Made by a program: the position numbers and the translations under genes
DNA from: Euzebya pacifica
GTDB taxonomy: Bacteria; Actinomycetota; Nitriliruptoria; Euzebyales; Euzebyaceae
DNA: 64,000 nucleotides
NCBI RefSeq assembly: GCF_003344865.1
Contig: NZ_CP031165.1
Location: forward strand, 4,283,910 to 4,347,909
Direction: 5' to 3'
Notes under the pieces: generated by a model
Database searches by the model: none
What the model was told of the DNA's origin: nothing
Seen by the model: only the letters and a program-made list of their open reading frames with translations
Shown: positions 17,598 through 26,119 of the stretch, one piece after another
Layout: each line of letters starts with the position of its first letter
Numbering within the stretch: position 1 is the first letter of the stretch

Positions 17598-18586
17598 ACG
17601 ACAGTCCCTACACCTCCTCCCCCGCCACCGTCGGCTACGACGAGGAACGCCCTCGCATGGCCTTCTTCACCGACACCACGGTGTGCATCGGCTGCAAGGC
17701 GTGTGAGGTCGCCTGCAAGGAGTGGAACGACGTGCCGTCCACCCCGCTGGAGCTGACGGGGTTCTCCTACGACAACACCGGGGGGCTCGGCAGCGAGAGC
17801 TGGCGGGCCGTGAAGTTCGTCGAGCAGCGGCTGCCCGAGATCCGCCAGCAGGGGGCCGAAGGCGCGTTCGTGGCGGCCGGCCAGCAGGGGCCCGACCTGC
17901 GCATGGTGGGCACGGACGGCTTCGCCGGGACCCCCGACGAGCTGGACCTCACCCGGGCCGATGGCGACGGCCGGGCGCTTGCCGTCGACGCCGCCGCGGG
18001 GGCCGGCGACTTCCGCTGGCTGATGGCCTCCGACGTGTGCAAGCACTGCACGACCGCGGCCTGCCTGGACGTCTGCCCGACCGGTGCGCTGTTCAAGACC
18101 GAGTTCTCGACCGTGGTCCTGCAGGACGACATCTGCAACGGCTGCGGCTACTGCGTCCCTGCCTGTCCCTACGGTGTGGTGGACCGACGGCCCGACGACG
18201 GGCGCGCCTTCAAGTGCACGATGTGCTACGACCGGATGAAGGGCGACATGACGCCCGCCTGCGCGCAGTCCTGCCCCACGGACTCGATCATGTTCGGCAC
18301 CTGGGAGGACATGCGGGCCGCCGCCGGGGATCGCCTCGAGGAGGTCGTCGCGGCTGGGCTGCCCGGCGCACAGCTCTACGGGGAGGACACCGAGAACGGG
18401 GTCGATGGCTGCGGGGCGTTCTTCCTGCTGCTCGACGATCCCGAGGTGTATGGCCTGCCGCCCGACCCGATCGCCACGACCAAGGACCTGCCCACCATGT
18501 GGCGTGCGGCCGCGCGTGCGGCTGCGGCGATGGTCGTCGGGATCGCCGGTGTCGTCCTCGTTACCGGCCGGAGGAGCCAGCGGTGA
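17594..18586 (+). CDS. fdhB: Formate dehydrogenase iron-sulfur subunit
   Basis: Electron-transfer subunit with four [4Fe-4S] cysteine clusters: CIGCKACEVAC (C31-C41), CKHCTTAACLDVCP, CNGCGYCVPACP and CTMC...CAQSC, like FdnH/FdoH. It is 330 residues long. A loop of about 60 residues between the first two clusters (about residues 65-120) is an insertion relative to E. coli FdnH as I recall it. A single C-terminal hydrophobic helix (AAAAMVVGIAGVVLV) ending GRRSQR anchors it to the membrane. The GTG start overlaps the fdhA stop (GTGA), and its own stop overlaps the membrane-subunit GTG the same way, so the three subunits are translationally coupled. Confidence 0.93.
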   Translation: MNDSPYTSSPATVGYDEERPRMAFFTDTTVCIGCKACEVACKEWNDVPSTPLELTGFSYDNTGGLGSESWRAVKFVEQRLPEIRQQGAEGAFVAAGQQGPDLRMVGTDGFAGTPDELDLTRADGDGRALAVDAAAGAGDFRWLMASDVCKHCTTAACLDVCPTGALFKTEFSTVVLQDDICNGCGYCVPACPYGVVDRRPDDGRAFKCTMCYDRMKGDMTPACAQSCPTDSIMFGTWEDMRAAAGDRLEEVVAAGLPGAQLYGEDTENGVDGCGAFFLLLDDPEVYGLPPDPIATTKDLPTMWRAAARAAAAMVVGIAGVVLVTGRRSQR

Positions 18587-19569
18587 GCGGTGCCCGTCCC
18601 GCAGGTGTGCGGCGTCCGGGGACCCGCCGCCCCCGGGTGCGTGGAGGCCGCGGGTCGGTCGTGCCCGACGCCGAACCACGCAGCTACTACGACCTGCCGA
18701 TCGTCAAGGCACCGGTGTGGACGTGGGAGGTGCCCGCCTACTTCTTCGTCGGCGGTGCCGCCGGGGCGTCGTCGGTGCTGGCCGTGGTCGCCGAGGCCAC
18801 CGGCAACGCCTCGCTGGCCCGGACGGCACGGCTGGTGGCCGCAGGTGCGGTCGCGGCCAGCCCTCCCCTGCTGATCAGCGACCTCGGGCGGCCCGACCGG
18901 TTCCACCACATGCTGCGGATCCTCAAGCCAACGTCACCCATGAGCGTCGGCTCGTGGATCCTCGCGCTGTACGCCCCCGCCGCCATCGGGGCGGCGGGGC
19001 TCGACGTGCTCGGCTGGTTCCCCCGGCTGCGCCGGGTCGCCGGCGTCGTGGCCGCAGGACTCGGGCCGGCGCTGTCGACCTACACCGCGGTGCTGCTGAC
19101 CAACACGGCCGTCCCCGTGTGGCACCAGGCCAAGGACACCCTGCCGGCGGTGTTCGCCGCCAGCTCGACCATGTCCAGCGGGGCCGCCGCGGTGCTGGTC
19201 CGTCCCGCCGATCCGACTGCGCGGGCGGTGGCCGTTGCCGGCGGGCTGGCGGAGCTGGTCACCACCGAGGTCATGCACCGGTCGCTGGACGACGACGTCG
19301 CAGGCCCGTACGGGGAGGGTGATTCGGGCCAGTGGGGGCGTGTGGCGTCTGCGGCCACGGCGGTGGGGACGGCGCTCGTGGCGTTTGCCCCGTCGGGTTC
19401 GGCCGGGCGGGCGGCTCGCCGGCTCGGAGCGGTCGGCATGCTGGCCGGGGCGGCCGCCACCCGCTGGTCGGTGTTCCGTGCCGGCTTCGCCTCGGCCGCC
19501 GACCCGGCCGCGACCGTCGGACCGCAGCGACGACGCATCGCCGCCCGAACCGCCTCCGACCGGGGCTGA
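18583..19569 (+). CDS. NrfD/PsrC-family membrane subunit, quinone-reducing partner of formate dehydrogenase
   Basis: A 328-residue polytopic protein, about eight hydrophobic segments, with the NrfD-type opening SYYDLPIVKAPVWTWEVPAYFFVGG and the LLISDLGRPDRFHHMLR segment characteristic of NrfD/PsrC quinone-binding subunits. It replaces the cytochrome b FdnI of E. coli, so no haem is needed here. Electrons from formate would go to menaquinone. The basic N-terminal extension (about 25 residues, Arg-rich) before SYYDLP is unusual. GTG start in a GTGA overlap with fdhB. The C-terminus ends in an Arg-rich tail before a strong terminator. Confidence 0.88.
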   Translation: MSGARPAGVRRPGTRRPRVRGGRGSVVPDAEPRSYYDLPIVKAPVWTWEVPAYFFVGGAAGASSVLAVVAEATGNASLARTARLVAAGAVAASPPLLISDLGRPDRFHHMLRILKPTSPMSVGSWILALYAPAAIGAAGLDVLGWFPRLRRVAGVVAAGLGPALSTYTAVLLTNTAVPVWHQAKDTLPAVFAASSTMSSGAAAVLVRPADPTARAVAVAGGLAELVTTEVMHRSLDDDVAGPYGEGDSGQWGRVASAATAVGTALVAFAPSGSAGRAARRLGAVGMLAGAAATRWSVFRAGFASAADPAATVGPQRRRIAARTASDRG

Positions 19570-19594
19570 GCCAGTACTTCCCCCCGGAACGGCA

Positions 19595-19618
19595 GAAGGC
19601 CTCCCGCGGGAGGCCTTC
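19595..19618. terminator. Bidirectional terminator
   Basis: GAAGGCCTCCCGCGGGAGGCCTTC is a perfect 24-bp palindrome between the convergent formate dehydrogenase operon and cyclophilin genes. Confidence 0.85.
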
Positions 19619-19640
19619 GAACACCGGATGTGCGGGTGGG

Positions 19641-20147
19641 CTACTCGGCCATCCGCACGGACTCGACCACCACGTCCTCACGTGGACGCTCGCCGTCCAG
19701 GGGGGTCCTGGCGATGGCATCGACGACGTCCATGCCGTCGGTGACCTGGCCGAAGACGGTGTAGTTCGGTGGCAAGCCCACGTCGTCGAGGCAGATGAAG
19801 AACTGGCTGCCGTTGGTGTTGGGGCCGGCGTTGGCCATCGCGAGCGTGCCGCGCTCGTACCCACGGTTGCGGGCCGAGGCGAGCTCGTCGGGGAACCGGT
19901 AGCCGGGGCCGCCGGTGCCGGTGCCCTCGGGGTCGCCCATCTGGATCACGAAGCCCGGGACGACCCGATGGATGATCGTGCCGTCGAAGAACTCCTTGCC
20001 AGCGAGGAACGCGAAGCTGTTCGCCGCGATGGGCGCCTCGTTGGAGAACAGCTGCAGTGCGATGTCACCCATCGAGGTGGACAGCACGGCGTTGTGGCGC
20101 GAGGCGTCGTCGAGCACCTGCTCGGGCTCGGCGTAGTGGTCGGCCAT
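19641..20147 (-). CDS. Peptidyl-prolyl cis-trans isomerase, cyclophilin type, cytoplasmic
   Basis: Catalyses proline isomerisation during protein folding. The 168-residue protein has no signal peptide. The catalytic segment HRVVPGFVIQMGDP keeps the active-site Arg, and GSQFFICLDD and the FGQVTDGMDVVDAI tail are canonical. The start MADHYAEPEQ was chosen because the cyclophilin fold begins at NAVLSTSMGDI about 20 residues on; the longer open frame upstream overlaps the neighbouring gene. It follows the second cyclophilin gene by 4 bp and is probably cotranscribed with it. Confidence 0.92.
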   Translation of the reverse strand: MADHYAEPEQVLDDASRHNAVLSTSMGDIALQLFSNEAPIAANSFAFLAGKEFFDGTIIHRVVPGFVIQMGDPEGTGTGGPGYRFPDELASARNRGYERGTLAMANAGPNTNGSQFFICLDDVGLPPNYTVFGQVTDGMDVVDAIARTPLDGERPREDVVVESVRMAE

Positions 20148-20151
20148 GGCG

Positions 20152-21075
20152 CTACTGCTCCTGGATGGTGACGGTTTCCATGTACACGCGCTCCGAGGGG
20201 GTCTCGCCCTCGGCGGCGATGGCGCCGATCTCCTCGAGGATGTCGAGGCCCTCGGTGACCTGCCCGAAGACGCTGTAGGCGCGCTGCTGGTCGAAGGCGG
20301 TGTCGAACAGCTCGTTGTAGACGAAGAAGAACTGGCTGCCGCCGGTGTTGGGGCCGGCGTTGGCCATGGCGACCGAGCCCACCGGGTAGCCGTCGGACTC
20401 GGCCAGGCCGAGCTCGTCGGGCAGGCTGTAGCCGATGCTCCAGGTGTTGGACTGGTCGCCACCACCGGTCTGCAGGGCGCCGATGCTGGTGGCGTTGCGG
20501 AAGATCTCCAGGCCGTCGAAGAAGCCCTGCTGGGCCAGGAAGACGAAGGAGTTGACGGTCTCGGGGGCGTCGTCCTCGAGCAGGTCGAGGGTCACGGTGC
20601 CACAGGACGTCTCGACGACGGCCACGTAGTCGACCCCCGCCTCCAGCACGTCCGCGGGCCCACCGGGGAACTGCGGGCGGGTGTCGGCGACGTTGGCCGG
20701 CTCGTCTGCGTCACAGGCGACCGGACGGTCGTCGATGACCGGCTCGAGGCCGGAGTCGACCGCCTCGCCCGCCTCGACCTCGGGGTCGTCGGGGACCATG
20801 GTGGCCGGCTCGGCGTCCTCGCTGGGTGCCTCCGAGCCCTGTTCGGCCGCCTCGCTGGCCGCGGCCTCGATCTCGCTCTGGAGTTCTGCGGCCGCGTCGG
20901 CGTTCTCGGACCGGCGGTCCATCACGGTGGCCGCGACGAGGACCCCGCCGAGGACGAGCACCGCGACGACCGCGATCGCGGTCATCTGGTTGCGACGACG
21001 CTCCTCCTGGCGAGCCTTCTCGCGCTCTGCTCGCCGGCGGGCCTTCTCCTGCTTCTTGTGCTGGCTTCCGCTCAC
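20152..21075 (-). CDS. Membrane-anchored extracytoplasmic cyclophilin-type isomerase
   Basis: A 307-residue protein: a very basic N-terminus (SQHKKQEKARRRAEREK), one helix (IAVVAVLVLGGVLVAAT), an acidic Ala/Glu-rich linker of about 80 residues, then a cyclophilin domain from about residue 145. The domain is degenerate at the active site: where the canonical sequence is FHRVIPGFMIQGGDP it has IFRNATSIGALQTGGGD, keeping the Arg but not the following hydrophobic motif. GSQFFFVYNE and FGQVTEGLDILEEI remain. This layout matches actinobacterial cyclophilins facing the outside. The GTG start (VSGSQHKK) is supported by homologous architecture. Confidence 0.86.
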   Translation of the reverse strand: MSGSQHKKQEKARRRAEREKARQEERRRNQMTAIAVVAVLVLGGVLVAATVMDRRSENADAAAELQSEIEAAASEAAEQGSEAPSEDAEPATMVPDDPEVEAGEAVDSGLEPVIDDRPVACDADEPANVADTRPQFPGGPADVLEAGVDYVAVVETSCGTVTLDLLEDDAPETVNSFVFLAQQGFFDGLEIFRNATSIGALQTGGGDQSNTWSIGYSLPDELGLAESDGYPVGSVAMANAGPNTGGSQFFFVYNELFDTAFDQQRAYSVFGQVTEGLDILEEIGAIAAEGETPSERVYMETVTIQEQ

Positions 21076-21220
21076 GCTGTGTGTGCTCCGCGTTTCTGGT
21101 CTGGACCGGGTGGCTCCATGCAAGCGACTGCCCCGGTCGGACGGTGATCGACCCCGAAGGCTATCGCGCTCGCGCGACGCGCCGGGAATGGCCGGATTCG
21201 GCAGGTTGGCCGAACGTGGC

Positions 21221-21978
21221 TCAGAAGGTGTTGAGCGTCAGTCCGCCATCGATGACCAGGGTCTGGCCCGTGATGTAGGACGCCTTGTCGCCGGCCAGGA
21301 AGACGATCGCGTCGGCGACCTCCTGCGGGACACCCCATCGCTGGATGGGTGCTCGCTGGACGAACGCCTTCTCGGTGTCGTCGTCGGTCCAGGCGAACTT
21401 CGAGATGTCGGTCTTCACCCAGCCCGGCGCGACGGCGTTGACGCGCACACCGGCATGGCCCATCTCCATCGCGGAGTTGACGGTCAGGCTGATCAGCCCG
21501 GCCTTGGCCGCGCCGTAGTGCGCCATGCCCGGTGAGGACCCCGCCCCGGCGACCGACGACACTTGACGATCGAGCCGGAGCCCTGCGCCGTCATCAGCTT
21601 GCCGGCCTCCTGGGTGGCCCAGAACGCCTGGGTGAGGTTGAGGGTCAACCCCTTCTCCCAGCCCGATGACCGCATCTCGGTGATCGGCACCATGAAGGAG
21701 TTCCAGCCCGCGTTGTTGACCAGCACGTCCAGCCGGCCGAGCTCGTCGGCGGTGTGGGTCACGGCATGCCGGACCTGCGCCTCCTCCATCACGTCGGTCT
21801 GGACGACCAGCGTGCGGACGCCGTGCTCGGCGCACTGCGCGGCGACCTTCTCGAGGTCCTCCACGGTGCGCGAGGCGAGGGCGACGTCGTACCCCTCGGC
21901 CGCAAGCGCGATCGCTGTGGCCGCGCCGATGCCGCGGGATGCGCCGGTGACCAGCGCGACCTGGCGGTCCTCGGTCAC
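21221..21978 (-). pseudogene. SDR-family dehydrogenase with a single-base frameshift
   Basis: Short-chain NAD(P)-dependent oxidoreductase of 252 residues if the frame is repaired. Frame 1 runs from GTG 21978 through TGASRGIG (nucleotide binding) and LVNNAGWNS to GSGSIVK. The match then continues in the next frame as VSSVAGAGSSPGMAHYGAAK, with the catalytic Ser and YxxxK, and ends ITGQTLVIDGGLTLNTF. One G is missing between 21562 and 21563: AAC GTG would restore IVNVSSVAG. All motifs are otherwise intact, so this is a very recent mutation or a sequencing error. The start overlaps the upstream gene's stop (GTGA). Confidence 0.85.
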
Positions 21979-22280
21979 GCTGCCCCGTCGCTGCGGCCGA
22001 CCTCTATGCGCCAGCAGTAGCGGTGCCAGTGGCGGCGCAGGTCGGGGTCCCCGTGTGGCCAGACCACGACGTGGGCCTCGCCCTCGGGGATCGTGTTCCC
22101 GCAGTCAGGACAGATGTAGTCCTTCTCGGCCCGTTCGGCCGGCACGTTCTGGACGTCGTAGCCGTCCAGCTGCATGTCCGGGTCGATCTGGGACCGGGAG
22201 TAGATGTGAGCCATGTCCTGCAGCGCTTCGGGGTTCTGCCATGGCCGTGACTTGCGCTTGCGGCGCGCACCCTTGCTCAT
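21975..22280 (-). CDS. Small zinc-ribbon-like protein
   Basis: A 101-residue protein with a strongly basic start (MSKGARRKRKSRPW), a central acidic part and a likely zinc site made of CPDCG plus the later HWHRYC. This resembles small actinobacterial proteins annotated only as hypothetical or 'ATP/GTP-binding'. The ATG at 22280 has an AGGAA ribosome site upstream. Its stop is coupled to the following SDR gene by a 4-bp overlap. Function unknown; RNA or ribosome association is a guess from its charge. Confidence 0.75.
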   Translation of the reverse strand: MSKGARRKRKSRPWQNPEALQDMAHIYSRSQIDPDMQLDGYDVQNVPAERAEKDYICPDCGNTIPEGEAHVVVWPHGDPDLRRHWHRYCWRIEVGRSDGAA

Positions 22281-22348
22281 GTCAATCGACTTCCTCAACA
22301 GGGGCCTTCGTGGTGGTGTCCCACGGAATGTTCGTCTGGCCCCACAAT

Positions 22349-24118
22349 CTAGTACGTGTAGAACCCTCGGCCGACCTTACGGCCGAGATATCCGACGCTC
22401 ACCATGTGTTCCAGCAGCGGGACGGGCTCGAAGCCCGGGTCACGGAACTCCGCGTACAGCGCCCGGCAGATCTCCAGGGTCACGTCGAGCCCCACGATAT
22501 CCATCAGCGCGAACGGTCCCATCGGATGCCCGCAGCCGAGCTTCATCGCCGTGTCGATCTCGGGGGCGGTGGCGTAGCCGTCCTCCAGCATCCTGGTGGC
22601 GTCGTTGAGGTAGGGGAACAGCAGAGCGTTGACGATGAACCCGGCGCGGTCCCCACACAGCACGCCGTGCTTGCCGAGCTTCTCGGTGATCGCCCGTGAC
22701 TGCATCAGCGTCTGGTCGTCGGTGCGCACGGTGGGCACCACCTCGACGAGCTTCATGATGGCGGCCGGGTTGAAGAAGTGCAGGCCGATGACCTTCTCGG
22801 GCCGGTTGGTGGCCATGGCCATCTCGATGACCGGCAGCGAGGACGTGGTGGTCGCCAGCACGCAGTCGGGCTTGGTGATCTGGTCGAGCTCCTCGAAGAG
22901 GGGTCGCTTGACCTCCATCAGCTCGGCGACTGCCTCGATGACGATGTCGCACTCCGCGAAGCTGGCCAGCCCGTCGGTGACGCTGATCCGGCCGAGGGCC
23001 TCCTCGGCGGCGTCGGCCTCCATGCGGCCCTTGTCGACCATGCGCTGCAACGACTTGCCGACCGCGGCCTTCGCCGACTCGGCCTTGGCGACGCTGCGGC
23101 CGCGCACGATCACGTCGTAGCCGGCCTTGGCGCAGACCTCGGCGATACCGGAGGCCATCGTGCCGGTGCCGAGCACGCCGATGGTGCCCCAGTGGGCGAT
23201 CGACTCGGGGTCGATCGGGGTGACGTCGCTGGCGTCGTCGGCGGCGGTGCGGGAGGAGTTGGGCTTCTCGTAGGTGTAGAAGCCGCGTCCGGACTTGCGC
23301 CCCATGAAGCCGGCGGTCTTGAGCTGGCGGATGATCGGGTGCGGGGCATAGCGCACGTCGCCGAACTGCTCGTACATCCGCTCCATGATGGAGTTGGTGG
23401 AGTCGATGCCGATCAGGTCGACGAGGCCGATCGGGCCGATGGGGTGGCCGCAGCCGAACCGCATGGCGGCGTCGATGTCCTCACGGGTGGCGTAGCCCTC
23501 CTCCACCATGCCGACGGCCTGGTTGAGGTAGGGGAACAACAGCAGGTTGGCGATGAAGCCGGCCCGGTCGCGCACGACGACGGGGGTCTTGCCGAGCTCG
23601 GTGGCGAACGCCTTGGCCAGCTCGACGACCTCGGGGTTGGTGACCACCGTGGTGATCATCTCCACGAGCTCCATCACGGGAGCCGGGTTGAAGAAGTGGA
23701 AGCCGAGGACGCGGTCGGGCCGCTTGGTGTGGACCGCCACGTCGATGACACCCAGGGAGGAGGTGTTGGTGGCGACGATCGCGTCGGGCCGCAGGACCGC
23801 GTCGAGCTGCTCGAAGGTCTTCTGCTTCATGTCGAGCTGCTCGGGGACCGCCTCGATGACGAGGTCGGAGTCCGACAGGACCGCGAAGTCGGTGTGGCCG
23901 CTGATCCGGTCGAGGATCGCCTCCATGTCCGCCGCGTCGAGCTTGCTGCGGTCGACCGCACGCTGCAGGGAGTTGCGGATCCGGCTGAGGCCCTTCTCGA
24001 CCATCTCGTCGTTGACCTCGACGAACTGCACCGCGCGGCCACCCCGGGCGACCACCTCGCAGATGCCCGATCCCATGGTTCCACAGCCGACGACGCCGAC
24101 CTTCTCGATGCGCTCCAC
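22349..24118 (-). CDS. Tandem-fused 3-hydroxyacyl-CoA dehydrogenase (two complete copies)
   Basis: NAD-dependent oxidation of 3-hydroxyacyl-CoA in beta-oxidation, or the reverse reduction in C4 metabolism. A normal enzyme is about 285 residues; this one has 589 and contains two complete units. Unit 1 (1-295) has VGVVGCGTMGSG, GFHFFNPAPVMELVE and GRKSGRGFYTY. Unit 2 (305-589) has IGVLGTGTMASG, GLHFFNPAAIMKLVE and GRKVGRGFYTY. A 20-residue Asp/Ser-rich linker joins them. Both halves keep the glycine-rich NAD motif (GCGTMG or GTGTMA) and the catalytic His in HFFNP, so both may be active. The GTG start (VERIEKVGVVG) is preceded by GAGGGAGAG. Homology to FadB2/PaaH-type enzymes. Confidence 0.9.
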   Translation of the reverse strand: MERIEKVGVVGCGTMGSGICEVVARGGRAVQFVEVNDEMVEKGLSRIRNSLQRAVDRSKLDAADMEAILDRISGHTDFAVLSDSDLVIEAVPEQLDMKQKTFEQLDAVLRPDAIVATNTSSLGVIDVAVHTKRPDRVLGFHFFNPAPVMELVEMITTVVTNPEVVELAKAFATELGKTPVVVRDRAGFIANLLLFPYLNQAVGMVEEGYATREDIDAAMRFGCGHPIGPIGLVDLIGIDSTNSIMERMYEQFGDVRYAPHPIIRQLKTAGFMGRKSGRGFYTYEKPNSSRTAADDASDVTPIDPESIAHWGTIGVLGTGTMASGIAEVCAKAGYDVIVRGRSVAKAESAKAAVGKSLQRMVDKGRMEADAAEEALGRISVTDGLASFAECDIVIEAVAELMEVKRPLFEELDQITKPDCVLATTTSSLPVIEMAMATNRPEKVIGLHFFNPAAIMKLVEVVPTVRTDDQTLMQSRAITEKLGKHGVLCGDRAGFIVNALLFPYLNDATRMLEDGYATAPEIDTAMKLGCGHPMGPFALMDIVGLDVTLEICRALYAEFRDPGFEPVPLLEHMVSVGYLGRKVGRGFYTY

Positions 24119-24177
24119 AGCTCTCCCTCGCAGGGTTGTCCGGCCCACGCCGTGGCGCCGACGCGGGGAGGAGGAGT

Positions 24178-24459
24178 CTATGGGGTCGGGTTCGCTCGGC
24201 CCGAATCAGGGCCGGGTGCCAGGCCGACCTCGACCGCCATGCGCTGTCGGTGGCCCCACGCCTTCCACAGGTCCCGGCTGGCCCCGAGCCCCATCCCCAC
24301 GAAGACGAGCGCGAACGTGGCGACCGCGTCGGGTGCCCCCTCCCAGAACAGCTCGACGACCAGGGCGACCATCGCGAGGGACTGCGCGATCGTCACCGTA
24401 AGCAGCGCCTGCCGGGCCGTCTGCGGTCGCCGCCACGACCCTCCGTCTCGACGTCTCAT
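24178..24459 (-). CDS. Small membrane protein
   Basis: A 93-residue protein: a basic N-terminus (MRRRDGGSWRRPQTAR), two hydrophobic helices (ALLTVTIAQSLAMVALVVELF and APDAVATFALVFVGMGLGA) with a short acidic turn, and a basic tail. No family recognised. It lies 60 bp from the fused dehydrogenase on the same strand. An in-frame Met 15 nt upstream is an alternative start. Codon pattern and strand agree with a real gene, but confidence is moderate. Confidence 0.6.
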   Translation of the reverse strand: MRRRDGGSWRRPQTARQALLTVTIAQSLAMVALVVELFWEGAPDAVATFALVFVGMGLGASRDLWKAWGHRQRMAVEVGLAPGPDSGRANPTP

Positions 24460-24887
24460 CCTCACCCCACGCATATCCGGACTGCGGGTCCACACCCTAC
24501 CCCCGCCTCCCGGCACCCCGGCCTCCCCTCACCCACCCGGCGTGTGCGATCCCCCTCACCTGCCGTGGCCCAAGCCACCCACCCCAAGCCGGCGTGTGCG
24601 ATCCCCACCCCTTGGCGACGCCGAACGCACCCAACCGGCCAGGGTGGGTGCAATAGCCGCCCCTCAGAGGCGTCCAACGCACACACCGGTCGTGCGGGAC
24701 CTCCGGTGTGCTGCAAACCCCAGTAGACAGAGCTGCACCGCCGCAGGGCGCCGACGAAACGCGAGCGAGACTCGCAGTGCCCGATGCGGAGCGAGGGCCG
24801 AGAATCGAGGGAGTGATTCGTCGGTCACGAGCCCGAGGACCCGACGAGCGGAGCGAGGACCAGCAACGGAGCCCAACTCACACCCCA
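24460..24887. other. Gene-free interval with an 18-bp direct repeat
   Basis: About 430 bp without a convincing gene on either strand. It contains CCGGCGTGTGCGATCCCC twice (24537-24554 and 24589-24606) and related GTGCG-containing words nearby. The remainder (24740-24880) is rich in GAGCGAG/GAGGAC words. I see no tRNA, terminator or clear promoter in it. Confidence 0.6.
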
Positions 24888-25322
24888 CTAACTCAATACG
24901 TTCAGCAGGCTCAGGACCGTCCGCAGCAGCATGGCGTGGCGGGGCAGGCCGTGGACCTGCAGGCCGCCGGCGACCCAGCGGCTGGTCAGGCCCCGGCCCG
25001 AGGACGTCAGCAGGTCGGGGATGCCGAAGCGCAGCGGCACGGTGGAGAGGCCGAGGATCGTGTCGGCGGTGCCGACGAGGCGCAGCTCGGCCGCCATGGC
25101 GGGGCCGGACGTCACCCACAGCTGGTCGCCCGCGAAGTGCAGGCGGACCTGTTCGTCGGTGTCGGTGACGACGATGCCCACCGATCCGCTGGACCGGCGG
25201 ACGAGCGACCCCTTCGACGGGTCGGCGACGAGGTTGGCGCTCAGCAGTCCGCCCAGCATCCCGGCGAACGCCCCGGCGCCGTCCTCGACCTCGACGGTGA
25301 CCTCGGGCAGCAGGGGACTCAT
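24888..25322 (-). CDS. Hypothetical protein, possibly SCP2-like
   Basis: A 144-residue cytoplasmic protein. The segment VRLHFAGDQLWVTSGPAMAAELRLVGTADTILGLSTVPL has the alternating pattern of SCP2 sterol-carrier-like folds, with a central glycine-rich loop. That is a resemblance by eye, not a proven match. The ATG at 25322 overlaps the stop of the upstream CPBP protease (ATGA), so the two are translated together. It is the last gene of the murA-protease string on this strand. Confidence 0.65.
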   Translation of the reverse strand: MSPLLPEVTVEVEDGAGAFAGMLGGLLSANLVADPSKGSLVRRSSGSVGIVVTDTDEQVRLHFAGDQLWVTSGPAMAAELRLVGTADTILGLSTVPLRFGIPDLLTSSGRGLTSRWVAGGLQVHGLPRHAMLLRTVLSLLNVLS

Positions 25323-26116
25323 CCGACCCCGGCTGCGCCGGAGCGGATCAGCAGGAACCCGATCAGGTTGAACACGACGTGGGCCACGATCGGCACGACG
25401 AGGGTCCCGTGGCGACGCATCACCCACGCCAGCACCATCCCCAGCGGGAACGTCAGCGCGATCACGAACCGCTCGACGTGGGTCACGCCGAAGGCCAGCC
25501 CGGACAACCCGATGGCCGGCCAGGCGGGGAGGTGCTTGTTGAGCGCCTGGAACAGCACGCCGCGATACAGCAGCTCCTCACCGAGCGGGCCGAGCAGCAC
25601 GACGCCGAGCCCGACCAGCAGTGAGGTCACCCCGCCGGCCTGCGCGGCCTCCTGCACGCCTTCCTGCACGACGGGCGCGTCACGGCCGAGCGCGTCGATC
25701 AGGGTGGTCAGGGCGATGCCCAGGCCGAGCTGGACGACCACGAACCCTGCCAGCCCGTACCCGATGCCGAGGGCGACGTCGCGCAGCGTCGGTTGCTTGA
25801 CGCCGAACGCCCGCCGCACGGCGTCCGGGACCTTCGCCTGCAGGCCGCGGAACCGCACCCAGGACACCGTGACGGCCGTCAGCATGACGACGGCCACCAG
25901 GACCCCCACGGCGGTGGACTCCGAGGACAGGGGGTCGCTGAAGGTCGATCCGACGATCGTGGCGCCGGCACCGGCGACGACCAGCCACAGGACGTAGATG
26001 ACGAGCGCGTCCCACCACTCCCACGGGATGGCGTGACGACGGTCGCGGCCGTCCATCGGCGCGGGGCTCCACTCGGCTGCGGGCACCGGGATCCGATCGC
26101 CCACCTCGGGCTGCAC
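25319..26116 (-). CDS. CPBP-family intramembrane metalloprotease
   Basis: A 265-residue polytopic protein of the CAAX-protease/bacteriocin-processing (Abi) family. The metal-binding motifs are in order: EELLYRG (EExxxR), FGVTHVE (His) and HVVFN (His and Asn). About eight membrane segments; a hydrophilic N-terminus of about 30 residues. Substrate unknown. The start is a GTG 4 bp after the murA stop; a Met at residue 21 is an alternative. Its stop overlaps the next gene by 4 bp. Confidence 0.87.
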   Translation of the reverse strand: MQPEVGDRIPVPAAEWSPAPMDGRDRRHAIPWEWWDALVIYVLWLVVAGAGATIVGSTFSDPLSSESTAVGVLVAVVMLTAVTVSWVRFRGLQAKVPDAVRRAFGVKQPTLRDVALGIGYGLAGFVVVQLGLGIALTTLIDALGRDAPVVQEGVQEAAQAGGVTSLLVGLGVVLLGPLGEELLYRGVLFQALNKHLPAWPAIGLSGLAFGVTHVERFVIALTFPLGMVLAWVMRRHGTLVVPIVAHVVFNLIGFLLIRSGAAGVG

Positions 26117-26119
26117 GCG

